A DNA stretch of 64,000 nucleotides from Bryoerythrophyllum caledonicum (Eukaryota > Streptophyta > Bryopsida > Pottiales > Pottiaceae), in the NCBI GenBank assembly GCA_963971425.1, contig OZ020525.1, forward strand, positions 2,108,001-2,172,000, given 5' to 3'. The first letter of the stretch is position 1, and the number at the start of each line of letters is the position of its first letter. Shown here piece after piece: positions 10,492-22,000 of this stretch. The notes beneath the pieces were generated by a model that ran no database searches, was not told the DNA's origin, and saw only the letters and a program-made list of their open reading frames with translations. A program made the position numbers and the translations under genes.

Positions 10492-13416
10492 ATGTCAGGA
10501 AAAGACAAAGAGAAAAGAGAAAAACAAAAAGTTGAGAGAGCTCAACGTTATAAGAAAAGGGCAGAGAAGAAACAACCCTCTATAGTATTGGGAGTACACA
10601 ATCCTACCTTTAACACTGCTACAACTCCTTCTCCATTCAAATTAAATGATGAATTAGAAAAAGCCTTAGCAAAGGCATTGGGACAAATTAAAAGGGAGAA
10701 AACATACCAGACACTGCCCGATCCTCCAAATTCTCCTCACTCAGAATCAAAGAAGCCACAGTTTACCCAAGAAGAGTTAGTACTCGCAGCATTAAAAAAT
10801 CCTAGAAAGGAATATGTAGGAAAAAGAAAAGATAAAAAATATACCACTCACTCTTGTTGTTCGGATAGCCCAAAAGAAGAAAATTGGGAGACCCAAAGCG
10901 AGAAAGCTTGGTCTAATTTCTTAAAAAAGGAAGGATCCTCAGAGGAGGAAGAAGTAGATGAAAAACTTCTTAATAAAGGTATACTTAACGTTCACGATCA
11001 ACAACTTGATGAGTTAGAACAATTGTTTAGAACCCCCATACCAAACTCCTTAACAATTGATCATACCTACGAAGTAGGTAACTCCTCAAACCAAACAGAT
11101 TTTGAAACTCCCTATCCAAGTCCTTTTGCCCAAAGATTTGAGTCAAAATTAGAAACACCAATATTTACTCACAGTGAAGCAAAAGAATCCATTGACCACT
11201 TTCTTAATGCCAGATCATTGGAAAACGAGGAAGAAAAACATGAGTTTCGTAAGGAAGTATTAGAAGCATTTAGCCAAATCCTTAGACCTACTACCTTAAA
11301 TTTTGACATACAAGAAGAGATTGACCAATCTAGTGTGGAGGAAGAAGAGGTTAAGTATAATCTTATAAACGAGGAAGAGTTTGAAGTAAGTGGGCAAAGT
11401 GAGCCTAAAGGAGTTGAAAGTAAACTTAACAGTGTTGAAGAAGAAGAAGAACACTCAGAACCACCATCACGAGTAGAGAGTCCAGCTGGACATTCCTCAG
11501 GTACTTCTGGGAGGACTTCTCCTTCTGACACTTCTTCTGTTAATTCTACCTCTAGCAGGTCTTCATTATCCTCACCACCTTCAGCCCCTCCTACTCCTGA
11601 CAACCCTTTGGTTGATCCCGCTGCTATGGCGCATCATAGGATGCTTAATATAGCTCCATTTCCCATATTCTATGGAGATTTAGGAGAAGATCCAGATTCC
11701 TACTTGGAAAGATTCCAAGTAGTGGCAATAGCTAATAATTTAGCAATGGATAAGTACATCACTAGTTTTCCTGGTACTTTACTAGGGGAAGCTCAGAGGT
11801 GGTATGCAGCATTAAATCCTCGACCCGTAGACTGGGATACTCTAAAAGATGCATTTCTGGCCAGGTTTAGACCCCAGTCTTACCATAATACCTTGCAAGA
11901 TCAATTACAAAGTTTTCAGATGTATCCTACTGAATCTATAGCGGGTTACTATACCAGACTTAAGAATTTGTTACACAGATGGAGGGATAATGAGATGTCC
12001 GAGTCATGGATTACAAATACATTCACCAGAGGATTATTAGATCCTTTGTGTATCTATCAAGTTAAACTTTCTAATTCTGCAAACTTAACTGCAGCATATG
12101 AGGCTGCCAGAAATTGGGAAGCTGCTATGGAGAGATCTAACATGTTGTACCAAAATAGGAGAATTATACAACCAGATCCTCAATTTATGCCTATACCTTA
12201 CCCAATTGGAATGGATAGAAGTGGAAGAGACTACTATCCTAAATCATTAACCCAACAACCTCAATTAATGTTACCAGGACCAATCTCAGAAAGAGAAAAG
12301 CAGTTAGCTTTAATGCCTGCTAACAATGAAGAAACTGAAATCCAAGCTTTACAAAAACAATTCAAGGAATTGTCAGTTCAACTTAACGAGGGAAAGAACA
12401 AGAGGCCTAAAGCTACAAACCAAAGAACTAATATTTGGTGTAGTAACTGTAAAGGGCATGGACACTTAAGTACAAAGTGTAGATATCCTATTGGAGGAAT
12501 CCCTAAACTTAAGTGTGCTTATTGTGGTGCAAAAGGCCATGACATAACTACTTGTAGAAATATAAAGGAAGTTAAGGCCTTGGTGCAAGAACAACCTGCA
12601 CAGAGTAATAATAATAATCAAAAAGTCCCTTATAGGATTACTTCTAAACAACCTTTTACCAAACCCGGTGACAATAGACGTCCCAGTGGGACCAATGGAT
12701 ATAGTCAACATGCGGTTTGGAAAGGACCATCTAATCAAGATAGGAATAAGGGAGTTGTATGTTTTAGGTGTGGAGAGTCGGGTCATTATTCAAGGGAATG
12801 TCCAAATCCACGTCAGCAAGTGGGGTATAACCCAGTCTGTGGAAGATGTGGACAACCAGGTCATGTTTCTACTTACTGTACTGCTGTTATCACAGAATTT
12901 CCTAATGTAAGAAAACAAGTTCAAATTCAAGAGGTAGAATCCTCTAATGCTAGAGATGTAAATTATCTGGCTGTTGATACACCCCAAGATGTTTTTATTA
13001 CCAGATCACAAGCTAGAAAAGCTAAAGAACAAGAGCCGATTAGTAGTTCAGAAAGTGATTACATTAAAGTTAAACTTAACCCTGTGCTTAGTAGACAATT
13101 GCCCACTATACTTAAGAAATCTGAACCACCTAAACCCAATCTAGAAACAATAGACATAACAAATAGTGATTCCCAGACCAACATTAGGCCAGAGCCTATA
13201 CAACCGAAAGATGTAACTCCACCTAAAGATAAACCAAGTATTCCAACAAAGCCGTTGGAACAACCTACTTTTTATAGACCTTCAAAGACCATTGTTAAAG
13301 AACCATCATTGACAATGAAAAAAAGAAAACATAATAGAATTATGAGATTAGCTGTTGGGATGAATCCTTATGACATCCTTATAGATTTGGATAGATTGCA
13401 ACCTCAGATTTCCTGA
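10492..13416 (+). CDS. gag: Gag polyprotein of element B
   Basis: 974 residues; it forms the virus-like particle and packages element RNA. The first ~370 residues are charged, low-complexity and Glu/Ser-rich. A retrotransposon Gag domain follows at about 390-545 (FYGDLGEDPDSYLERFQ, EAQRWYAAL, LKDAFLARFRP, SIAGYYTRLKNLLHRW). Four CCHC knuckles (C-x2-C-x4-H-x4-C) lie at residues 650-663, 675-688, 757-770 and 783-796; one or two is more usual in plant Ty3/gypsy Gags. The start is the first ATG after the poly(A) tract. The frame ends at TGA (13414-13416) and continues in phase into protease, so Gag-Pro would need readthrough, or the stop is a CGA-to-TGA mutation. Confidence 0.93.
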   Translation: MSGKDKEKREKQKVERAQRYKKRAEKKQPSIVLGVHNPTFNTATTPSPFKLNDELEKALAKALGQIKREKTYQTLPDPPNSPHSESKKPQFTQEELVLAALKNPRKEYVGKRKDKKYTTHSCCSDSPKEENWETQSEKAWSNFLKKEGSSEEEEVDEKLLNKGILNVHDQQLDELEQLFRTPIPNSLTIDHTYEVGNSSNQTDFETPYPSPFAQRFESKLETPIFTHSEAKESIDHFLNARSLENEEEKHEFRKEVLEAFSQILRPTTLNFDIQEEIDQSSVEEEEVKYNLINEEEFEVSGQSEPKGVESKLNSVEEEEEHSEPPSRVESPAGHSSGTSGRTSPSDTSSVNSTSSRSSLSSPPSAPPTPDNPLVDPAAMAHHRMLNIAPFPIFYGDLGEDPDSYLERFQVVAIANNLAMDKYITSFPGTLLGEAQRWYAALNPRPVDWDTLKDAFLARFRPQSYHNTLQDQLQSFQMYPTESIAGYYTRLKNLLHRWRDNEMSESWITNTFTRGLLDPLCIYQVKLSNSANLTAAYEAARNWEAAMERSNMLYQNRRIIQPDPQFMPIPYPIGMDRSGRDYYPKSLTQQPQLMLPGPISEREKQLALMPANNEETEIQALQKQFKELSVQLNEGKNKRPKATNQRTNIWCSNCKGHGHLSTKCRYPIGGIPKLKCAYCGAKGHDITTCRNIKEVKALVQEQPAQSNNNNQKVPYRITSKQPFTKPGDNRRPSGTNGYSQHAVWKGPSNQDRNKGVVCFRCGESGHYSRECPNPRQQVGYNPVCGRCGQPGHVSTYCTAVITEFPNVRKQVQIQEVESSNARDVNYLAVDTPQDVFITRSQARKAKEQEPISSSESDYIKVKLNPVLSRQLPTILKKSEPPKPNLETIDITNSDSQTNIRPEPIQPKDVTPPKDKPSIPTKPLEQPTFYRPSKTIVKEPSLTMKKRKHNRIMRLAVGMNPYDILIDLDRLQPQIS

Positions 13417-14496
13417 AGACAGTTACTTGCTTTGTCACCATCTTGTAAGAATGAATTAACATCCTCTTTAATAAGGAAAAGAGCCAAAATAATTGAGGAT
13501 ACCAATGTTAAGAAAGCTAAACCAAAAACAAACAAAGAGACAAGCAAACTTCAACCTGAGATTGTAAGTGTCCATGATATCTCTTTTGATCCAGGAGCAC
13601 CCACAGTTGATGTCATTATAGATGGAACTTTAGTTGATGGAGTTCAAATTGATAGTGGGAGTAGTGTTAATCTTATGAATGTTAACACTATGGAAGAGTT
13701 AGGAATAACTAACATAGTACCTACTCCTATTATCTTAAGAATGGCAGATCAAAGCCGAGTGAGACCATTAGGTAAATTGTTGCAATTAAATACCATAATT
13801 GGTGGGATTGACTATAAAGTTGATTATATTGTTTTTAAAGTAACTGAGTCTATATCGACTTATCCTATTCTCCTTGGCAGACCTTGGTTATCCTTAGCCA
13901 AAGCTAAAGATGATTGGGGTAAAGGGACGTTAACAATAGGGGAGGGTAAAAGTAAGATAGTGCTACCTATGTTTCCAGTGGAGTACCACGGAGAAACTCA
14001 GAATGAAGATTCACATTGGACCACAGAGGCAGACTCTGAAACTGAACCGGGTGACACTAATAAAGTCCAAGATATGCCTATTATTAAAAGTTTAGGCCCG
14101 GGAGAATACTTTGTTCTTCCTAGTCAGGTGGATGACTCAGATGCAGCCATAGAGGCATGGCAAAATGCCCCAATATATAATGTGACAATTGAGAAAGAGT
14201 CAGATAAGGAACTTCCTTATATAAGTGATTCAGAAGAATTACTGGGTGAAAAGAAGACACCTACTGTCAGACCCTTAATAAAAAACACTATAGAAATAAA
14301 CTTAGGAACTAAAGAAGATCCTAAGCCAATAAAAATATATGATGAATTACAACCTCAAGAATATGATGAGTGGTTGGAATTTTTTAAGAAGGAGAAAGAT
14401 GCCTTTGCTTGGACATATAAAGACTTAAAAGGCATACCTCCAGATGTTTGTCAACATCGTATTATCCTAGAAGCAGATGCTAAACCTGTTAGGTAA
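13417..14496 (+). CDS. pro: Aspartic protease segment of element B pol
   Basis: In phase with gag after the TGA; there is no natural ATG near its start, so it is a polyprotein segment, not a separate gene. The pepsin-like active site is IDSGSSVNLM with Asp at 13651-13653, inside a retroviral-type protease fold (DVIIDGTLVDG before it, LLGRPWL after it). The last ~100 residues are the linker to RT (YDELQPQEYDEWLEFF, FAWTYKDLKGIPP). The segment ends at TAA (14494-14496), placed where related proteins have Gln in a PVRQR-type motif, which points to a CAA-to-TAA change. Confidence 0.9.
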   Translation, partial: RQLLALSPSCKNELTSSLIRKRAKIIEDTNVKKAKPKTNKETSKLQPEIVSVHDISFDPGAPTVDVIIDGTLVDGVQIDSGSSVNLMNVNTMEELGITNIVPTPIILRMADQSRVRPLGKLLQLNTIIGGIDYKVDYIVFKVTESISTYPILLGRPWLSLAKAKDDWGKGTLTIGEGKSKIVLPMFPVEYHGETQNEDSHWTTEADSETEPGDTNKVQDMPIIKSLGPGEYFVLPSQVDDSDAAIEAWQNAPIYNVTIEKESDKELPYISDSEELLGEKKTPTVRPLIKNTIEINLGTKEDPKPIKIYDELQPQEYDEWLEFFKKEKDAFAWTYKDLKGIPPDVCQHRIILEADAKPVR

Positions 14497-17088
14497 AGAC
14501 AATATAGGATGAACCCAAAGTATTCCTTAATGGTCAAAGAGGAAATTGATAAATTACTGGAGTGTAATTTCATTTATCCCGTACCATTTAGCGAGTGGGT
14601 ATCACCTATTGTCATAGTACCTAAGAAAAATGGTAAGATTCGCATTTGTCAAGACTTTAGGCAGTTGAACAAAGCCACTAAGAAAGATTTCTTTCCTTTA
14701 CCATTTTCTGATGCAGTTCTAGATGGTGTAGCTGGGCATGAGTGCTACTCTTTCCTAAATGGATTTTCGGGCTATAACCAAGTTCAAATAGCTCCGGAGG
14801 ATAGACCATTAACCACCTTCACTACAGATTGGGGAACCTTTGCATATAATGTTATGCCCTTTGGACTGTGTAACGCACCAGCCACTTTCCAAAGAGTTAT
14901 GACACAAGCCTTTACAAAGTACCTAAGAAAGTTTATGGAGATATTTTTAGATGACTTTTGTGTATTTGGATCCAAGGAAGATCATCCAAAAGCATTAAAG
15001 CAATGTTTCGACAGTTGTCGAGAATATGGAATATCCATAAATGCTGCTAAGTCTGAGTTTGCAACTGTATGTGGTAAGTTACTGGGTCATGTCGTCTCAA
15101 AAGAAGGGATCGCAGTTGATCCTGACAAAGTAGCAATTATAATTACAATGGGAATCCCTGAGCATTTAACTGCACTTAAAGGATTTTTGGGTGCCACTGG
15201 GTATTATAGGAGATTTATATATAGATTTGCATTTATAGCTGCACCTTTGAATGCTTTAACTAAACAAACCCTTATACCTGGAGTTTGGTCAGATGACTGC
15301 ACTAAGGCTTTTAATAAGTTAAAACGCCGGCTTAGCAAAGCACCAATCTTAATTCCTCCAGATTGGAATAAATCTTTTGAGGTCTATGTTGATGCTTCCA
15401 ATATGGCAATTGGCAGCGTCTTGAGTCAGAAAAATAGTAAAGGTCATGATAGACCCATATATTTTGCTAGTCGCCAATTAAGTGCTGCTGAGAGAAATTA
15501 CTCTGTCACTGAACGTGAAGGTTTGGGGATGATCTTTTCTGTTCAAAAATTTAGACATTACTTATTGGGATATAAGTTCACGTTCCACATTGATCATGAT
15601 GCATTAAAGTACATGATCAATAAACCTCAATTGAGTGGACGGATTGCAAGATGGGTTCTGCTTTTACAAGAATTTGACTTTACCATTAATGTGAGACCTG
15701 GGAAGATCCATCAAAATGCAGATTTCTTATCTAGACTTAGTGAGACAATCAATCCAGAATCTATTGATGATAGCTTTCCAGATGCACATATCTTTGAAGT
15801 TAAAGATGGTATAGAAATACTTGACATAATTCCTCAAGAATATGCAGATATTATCTATTATTTAACTAAAGGAATTTTCCCTATTGACTACACTACTAAA
15901 GATAAAACAAAGTTAGTACACCAATCCTTACCTTACACTATGATTAGTGGAGTTCTTTATAAAAGAGGAAAAGATGATATACTTAGAAGATGTGTAAACC
16001 CTAGTGAAGTGCCTATGGTTTTACAAGGTTGCCACACAGATGCTTGTGGTGGACATTTTGCGGGGTGGGCCACGGCTCAAAAAACATTAAGAACAGGCTA
16101 TTGGTGGCCTACGCTTTTTTCCGATGCCACTACCTACGTTAAGAAATGTGATCCTTGCCAAAGAGTTGGTAAACCTACAGCTACTAAGGCTATGCCTTTG
16201 ACACCAATTTTAGCCCAAATCCCTTTTGAAAAATGGGGAATAGACTTTGTAGGCCCCATTAAGCCACCTAGTCGGGTAGGACAAAAATGTTACATCCTAG
16301 TTGCCACAGAGTATGTAACTAAGTGGGTTGAAGCCATAGCCACTAAGACAGATGATGCAGATACTGTAGCAAAGTTTATTTATGAAAATATTATTGCTAG
16401 ATTTGGTTGCCCCAAAGAAATTGTAAGTGATAGAGGGACTCACTTTATTAATGACACTATTGCAAAAATGTTACAACGATATTTTATTAAGCATCGTAAG
16501 TCATCTCCCTATCACCCCAGAGCTAATGGGCAAACCGAGAAGTCTAATGGCATTCTTTGTAAAATAATAACAAAAACATTAGAAGGAAATGCATCAAATT
16601 GGGATTATGAGTTAACTAATGCTTTGTGGGCCTACCGTTGTACCTTTAAAACTACAACTAAGGCTACTCCATTTTCATTGGTCTATGGCTTGGAAGCCAT
16701 GTTACCAATTGAAGTGGAACTACCATCATTAAGGGTTGCTATTTCTGAAAGGTTGGGAGATTCGGCTTCCTTGAGGGAACGTTTTGATAATTTAGAACGA
16801 CTCGATGAGATTCGAGCACAAGCTTATATGAATATGGAAGCAATTCAAAAACAAAGGAAAACTTACTATGATAGTAAGCTAACACCAAAAATATTAAAAG
16901 ATAATGATCTAGTCTTACTATATGATAGTAGATTCCAGAAATTTCCAGGAAAATTCAAAATGAGGTGGTTTGGTCCATATCGGATACTTAAGTCTTATCC
17001 TAATGGATCTGTTGAGTTACAAGCTTTTGCAGGGAATACCCATGCAACAAGATACAACGGTTACAGATTGAAAAAATATGTAACTTGA
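14497..17088 (+). CDS. pol: Reverse transcriptase-RNase H-integrase of element B
   Basis: In phase with gag-pro after the TAA. RT spans about 14560-15130 with FLDD (14944-14955) as the catalytic YxDD-type box. RNase H, about 15380-15740, is the single archetypal domain (VYVDASN, TEREGLGMI, HIDHDALKYM, NADFLSRL). Integrase has an HHCC zinc-binding region (16030-16165), then a DD35E core with Asp 16243-16245, Asp 16429-16431 and Glu 16537-16539, exactly 35 residues between the last two. A GPY/F-like module (MRWFGPYRI) follows and there is no chromodomain. All catalytic residues are present. Only the two upstream stops separate it from gag. Confidence 0.94.
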   Translation, partial: RQYRMNPKYSLMVKEEIDKLLECNFIYPVPFSEWVSPIVIVPKKNGKIRICQDFRQLNKATKKDFFPLPFSDAVLDGVAGHECYSFLNGFSGYNQVQIAPEDRPLTTFTTDWGTFAYNVMPFGLCNAPATFQRVMTQAFTKYLRKFMEIFLDDFCVFGSKEDHPKALKQCFDSCREYGISINAAKSEFATVCGKLLGHVVSKEGIAVDPDKVAIIITMGIPEHLTALKGFLGATGYYRRFIYRFAFIAAPLNALTKQTLIPGVWSDDCTKAFNKLKRRLSKAPILIPPDWNKSFEVYVDASNMAIGSVLSQKNSKGHDRPIYFASRQLSAAERNYSVTEREGLGMIFSVQKFRHYLLGYKFTFHIDHDALKYMINKPQLSGRIARWVLLLQEFDFTINVRPGKIHQNADFLSRLSETINPESIDDSFPDAHIFEVKDGIEILDIIPQEYADIIYYLTKGIFPIDYTTKDKTKLVHQSLPYTMISGVLYKRGKDDILRRCVNPSEVPMVLQGCHTDACGGHFAGWATAQKTLRTGYWWPTLFSDATTYVKKCDPCQRVGKPTATKAMPLTPILAQIPFEKWGIDFVGPIKPPSRVGQKCYILVATEYVTKWVEAIATKTDDADTVAKFIYENIIARFGCPKEIVSDRGTHFINDTIAKMLQRYFIKHRKSSPYHPRANGQTEKSNGILCKIITKTLEGNASNWDYELTNALWAYRCTFKTTTKATPFSLVYGLEAMLPIEVELPSLRVAISERLGDSASLRERFDNLERLDEIRAQAYMNMEAIQKQRKTYYDSKLTPKILKDNDLVLLYDSRFQKFPGKFKMRWFGPYRILKSYPNGSVELQAFAGNTHATRYNGYRLKKYVT

Positions 17089-18812
17089 GGGCAAGTTAAG
17101 CATTAAGAAGGGGGCAGGACCTCCAAGATGTGACCTTTTATGTGGTCCGGAATGACCCTAAACTACCCAGGTGAAAGTAAGAAATAATGGCAAAGTTTTG
17201 AAGTCTAAGTGAGGGTGATTTTATAACTTTGCATTAAAAACTTTTTTTTTACTTGATGGGATAGGTCACAAGTTGCTAATAAAGTTACTTGTGTGATAAA
17301 AAATAAAAAATAAAAAATAAATAAAAATAAAAATATGAAAATTACATAATAGTGCCTCATGAAGAAAGTAAAAATTAAAGCAACAAGTTGGGGAAGTACC
17401 CTCAATGAGTTAATTTTTAAGTGATTACATGACTCTACATTTCTTGGATGAAAGTGGAAAAATATCTAAAAGATTTAGAAGCATTAGGAGTTTGAAAAAG
17501 TTAAACACTTACGGCTTCATAATAAAAACTTTTTTTGGGATTTTAGAAGATTTTTGAAAGATCACTAAAATAACCATTTGTTTATGTTAAAAATAAAAAT
17601 AAAAATAATAATAAAATAAAAAGAAATTTTTGAGTAGAATTCTCAAATTTACAAGTGGTAAAACTTTTTAGACATGATGGCATGAGTATGTAATTAAGAA
17701 AAAAAATTAATGTGTAAGATTGACAAAATAAATGCAAGATAAAAAAGAGTTAAGTCTTGACCAACTTTAATTTTAACAAGAAACCGTGAGTGTAAGTTCA
17801 TTAAGCTGAGATTATGCACTTAAAGGAAATCAGAAAAGTGTGAAAAAAGTTAATGGCCGAGACAAGACAAACTCTGCTGGAGTTAATTTTTACATGAATG
17901 CCAGGCAAGGAGCCGAGCGCATCATCATGGAAAAATTACAAGAAAACGAAGATTTGATCTTGACAATGATAAAGGTGTCAAAATCAGAGATATTGACACG
18001 TTTCGTTGATCTGGTACGTTACACTCGTTGAATTAATCATCATGCAGACTTGTCAAGAACGAGTAAAAGGAGTTCTCTGTCTGCCTGTTGATGTCCGCCA
18101 TAGCTGCGAAGTTGAGAGAGCATGGGGGAAACTGAGTGTAGAAAACCAGGTGTTGTGAGAGAGTAGGGAAACTTGACTTTGTAATTCAGAACAAAACTCG
18201 CGAGATAGTGCGTGAACATTCTGCGTCGAGACAAGCAACTGAGGTATGTGCTTCAAACATTTTGTGATGGCTGAAAGTTGATTTCCATACTAACCTTGTA
18301 AGTTGAATTCTGCACAGACTAACGGAAGTGTGTGTGACAGAAGAGAAGAAACTGCCGGTTGGAGCCAAGACCAAACCCTGTTGAGGTAAGCAGTGCTGAC
18401 TCACTCGTAGGAAATAGTGAATGCCGCGGAAATTGAAGAACAAAGTTAGTAAGTTCGTCTTGTGTGTAACCGTCAAGAAGTTCAAACTGAAAAGTTCAGT
18501 CGAACTGAGGAACGTTATGACAGTTAAGAAAAAATCTTTGAAATTGTAAAGTAGTTATGGATCAGAAGCATCAAATGGGAATTGTCATGAATAAACACAG
18601 TCGTGCGAAGGTGAAGTCTCGGAGTTAAGTAAACAAACATATACTCCAACGATGGAGAGTATTCGTTGTAATCTCTCTGTCGTGTATGAGTTCACAGGAA
18701 CCCTAATAATTTTTCTAAGAAAACAAAAAAAAATCAGACTTAAACCTAAAGACATTTAAGTTGTTGTGTGTGTGTGGGAATGGTGTTAAGCAGACTGAAT
18801 CGTCAGAAGGGA

Positions 18813-18851
<39 letters not shown>

Positions 18852-19081
18852 AGAGTCTGTAAGAGTCTCAGTCTTTTTAGTAAGATTAGCGCTTGAGTGA
18901 ACTTAATGTGTTTCAGTCTGCATGTGAAAAAATAAGAAGTGCGGGAGTCAAAACTTGCACTTTTGTGATTAAGTTGACAGAGCACAGACGTCAATAAGTT
19001 CTGCCGAGTGAACAGTGAGGAAATAAAGAAAAACAGAAGAAGAGTGACGAAGAAGACGAATATCGAAGGAACCTTGTTATC
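17089..19081 (+). other. Spacer between pol and the accessory ORF of element B
   Basis: About 2 kb, A-rich, with simple AAAAT-type tracts (17295-17340, 17590-17620) and a 34-A run (18817-18850). No reliable ORF on either strand. If the accessory ORF comes from a spliced or subgenomic RNA, its promoter or splice acceptor should be here; a purine-rich leader with many short AAGAAG stretches precedes the ATG. Confidence 0.6.
18817..18850 (+). repeat. Poly(A) tract of 34 in the accessory-gene leader
   Basis: Uninterrupted run of 34 A, 231 bases before the accessory ATG. Confidence 0.97.
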
Positions 19082-22000
19082 ATGGTGATGCCAAGTTGGA
19101 GTATTGATGAGGCCTGCACCAGAGCAGACACACAAGACAAGATGACGGCAGCCAAGAGCAGGAAAACCGACTTCCTGTTGGTCTCATCTGAAATGCACTA
19201 TTTGACGGAGAAGGCAATGACAGCCAATCGTCAGAATTTGGAGAGCGCAGGATTGTGGCCGTTTATCATACAGAGATGGCCCGAACCAAACCTTCAACGA
19301 GCACGAGCGTTCATCATCGCCAGTGACAGAGGGACCCTGGAGGAATTCGTCATTGAAGACCAGGTGGTGACATTTGACCTTGCGACTATCAAGAGTCACT
19401 TCCCTGGATTGAGTGATAACGGGCCGACACTTGTGAATATCCCCCTCTTGGACCGTGAGACCCTGCTGAAGATCTTTGATGCGCCAGAGACCGCGAGGGT
19501 TGACAAGAAAGATACGAAGAAAGGTTACACAGTGACTAAGGCCAAGTCACGGTGGAAGGACTGGCTTCAGTTTGTGAATCAACGATTGTTGATGTCACTA
19601 CCAGGTCCGAATGTGATCTCATTCGAAGGACTTGCAGCAGCTTACAGGGCTTGGCATGGTGATAGATTCAACTGGAGCAAGATCCTGTATGTGCACATCA
19701 AGTTGGAGATGGCGAGCAAGACCACCTGCCACACGAAGTCCTACTTCTGCACCACCTACCTTTCTGAGTTTTGTCCTGAATTACGGAAGCAAGCTTCATC
19801 TAAGCGGGTGGAGGAGAAGAAAAAGACAGCACCAGCTATCAAGAAGCGACCGAGGCGAGGTGAGAAAGCACAAGAGGAATCAGAGGATGAAGGAGAGACA
19901 GGGGCGCTGGACGTGCATAACAGGCTTACCCCGGATGCTCCCACTATCCAAATGGGAGAGACGCCCGAACCTCAGCTAGAGAGTGAAGAGCAGCGAACTC
20001 CCACCTCGGACGTACAGAAGACCACCAAGAAGAAGGCGCGACGGGAAGCACCTATCGATACTGGACCTGCACCTCGGAATCTAGCTGCTGCCTTGGAGGA
20101 GACAGAAGGAACCAAGAGCAGACAGGCCGAAAAGGAGAAGGTGGAGGTCGTCATCGACTTGGAAGATGGAGAGGATACGACTTCTAAGGTGGAAGAAGTG
20201 GTTTCTACCAAAACTGCAGACGCAGCCACAAGTTCGAAGGCAGCTGAGGAAGTGACGACTTCAAAGGCCTCGAAGGGTAAGGCCAAAGTGGACGAGAGAG
20301 TCGTTAACTCATCCGGAGGAAAGTCAACCAAGAATGATGCTATCTTGCCAGTGGGCAAGAAACAATTAGAGCTGTTGGTCGTAGAAAAGGATGATTTAAT
20401 AAAGGAGTATCAAAGGACTAACGAGGCCATCTTCCGCGCCACAGAAGAAATGGAGTTTGAGCTTCACAAGGAGAAGGTACGAGGGGCAGCAGAGGTGCGG
20501 AAGGTACAACAAGAGGCCGACGACTGGAAACTCAAGCACGCTGAAGAACAGGCGCAAAGGAAGGCTAAGGAGCAGCTGAATGAGCAGTTAGCGAACGAGA
20601 GAGACGAATTGAAGAAAGAGGTGGCACAGCAAGTCACTCATGTGACACACTGGAGGAAGAAATGTGCCGACCTGCAGGAACAAGTGAGACAAGCCCAAGG
20701 ACGAGAGAAGGAGATCAAAGACCTCATGACTGAATGTGATGCGGCAGTTGCAGGAGTGCGTGCGACGAAGGAACTGTACGAGAGTGAGCGAAGCCGTGGA
20801 GAGCAGTTTGCTAAAACACTGGCGGAGCTTAAGCAACGGCATGCAAGAGAAGTCGCGGACTTACAAAAACAACATACCAAGGACGTTGCTGATTTGAAGG
20901 GGCAACATGCGCGAGCGGTGGGAGACTTGAAGAAGCAAGTCAAAGGAGTGAGTAGTCCTCCTAGAGAGTGGAGTGTCCTCTCCAAGTTACAAAAGGAGGT
21001 GGAGACTCTGACTGAGGAGCGAGATCAACTTCGGTCAAGAGTCGTGACTGAGTGTGGGGCGAAGAAGAGAATGCAGGAGTGTTTGTGGGAGCATGAGTTG
21101 CAATCCCCTCCTCTTTTCTCCCTTTTCCGTAATTATGAGTTACAGCGGGAGACCTTTCTTCGCATGACCCAGATAGCTCCAGGAGCAACACTCCAAGATG
21201 TGGAGTTTGATGTCATATGGGATAGTGCAGAACATTATCCCAATATGAGAAACTTGATCTGTGAAATGCTAGCACGAGGTGCTTTGCAACTTACAAGTGT
21301 AAGTAAGTTTACACACCCGATAGGAGATCTGGGTGCCAGAGTTTTGCTTTATTACATGACACTAGAGCATCAGCTTGCCTTCAAGAGGGCGCGGGATAAG
21401 CCCAACGAAGTTTTTAGAATGGTGAAGATCCCTGAGAACAGGGTGGCTCCAGCGAATTCTCCAGAGTGGAGACAGCTGATTGAAACTCTCTATCACGAGA
21501 TACGTGACGAGAATGCGCTTCTAAGTACCTTGACTCATGTACAAGCTCGAGAGGCAGTTGCTCAGAGAGGAGAACTCTCTACAGGACACTACGTCCATGA
21601 GTACACCAGAGTGTGTCAACGTCTCAAGAAAATAGTGGAAGGGCAACAAGTGGCTGTCCACAGTATAGAAAATACTTATCAGCAGGTACTTTTTGCTCCA
21701 CCTCCATTCGACTTCAAGGTGCCACCAGGTGTGAAGATATCCCTACCAGTGACGGGATCCTTCCTCAAGCAACGGTATTTGGGCAATTATGACCTCATGT
21801 TTGATGAACCTTCGGAGAAGCCCTTTGCTACGTGGACTGCGATGGAGTGGCTGCTTGAAGATTTTGGTGTGTCGCCCAAGCAATGGCGACCATGGGATGT
21901 AGTGTATCCCTTGCTTACTCAAAGTTGGCCGGTGATTGTCCCAGCAGCGGTAGCGCTCGACGCACATCTATGTCCGCTACAGGGGCAACGGCGGTATAAG

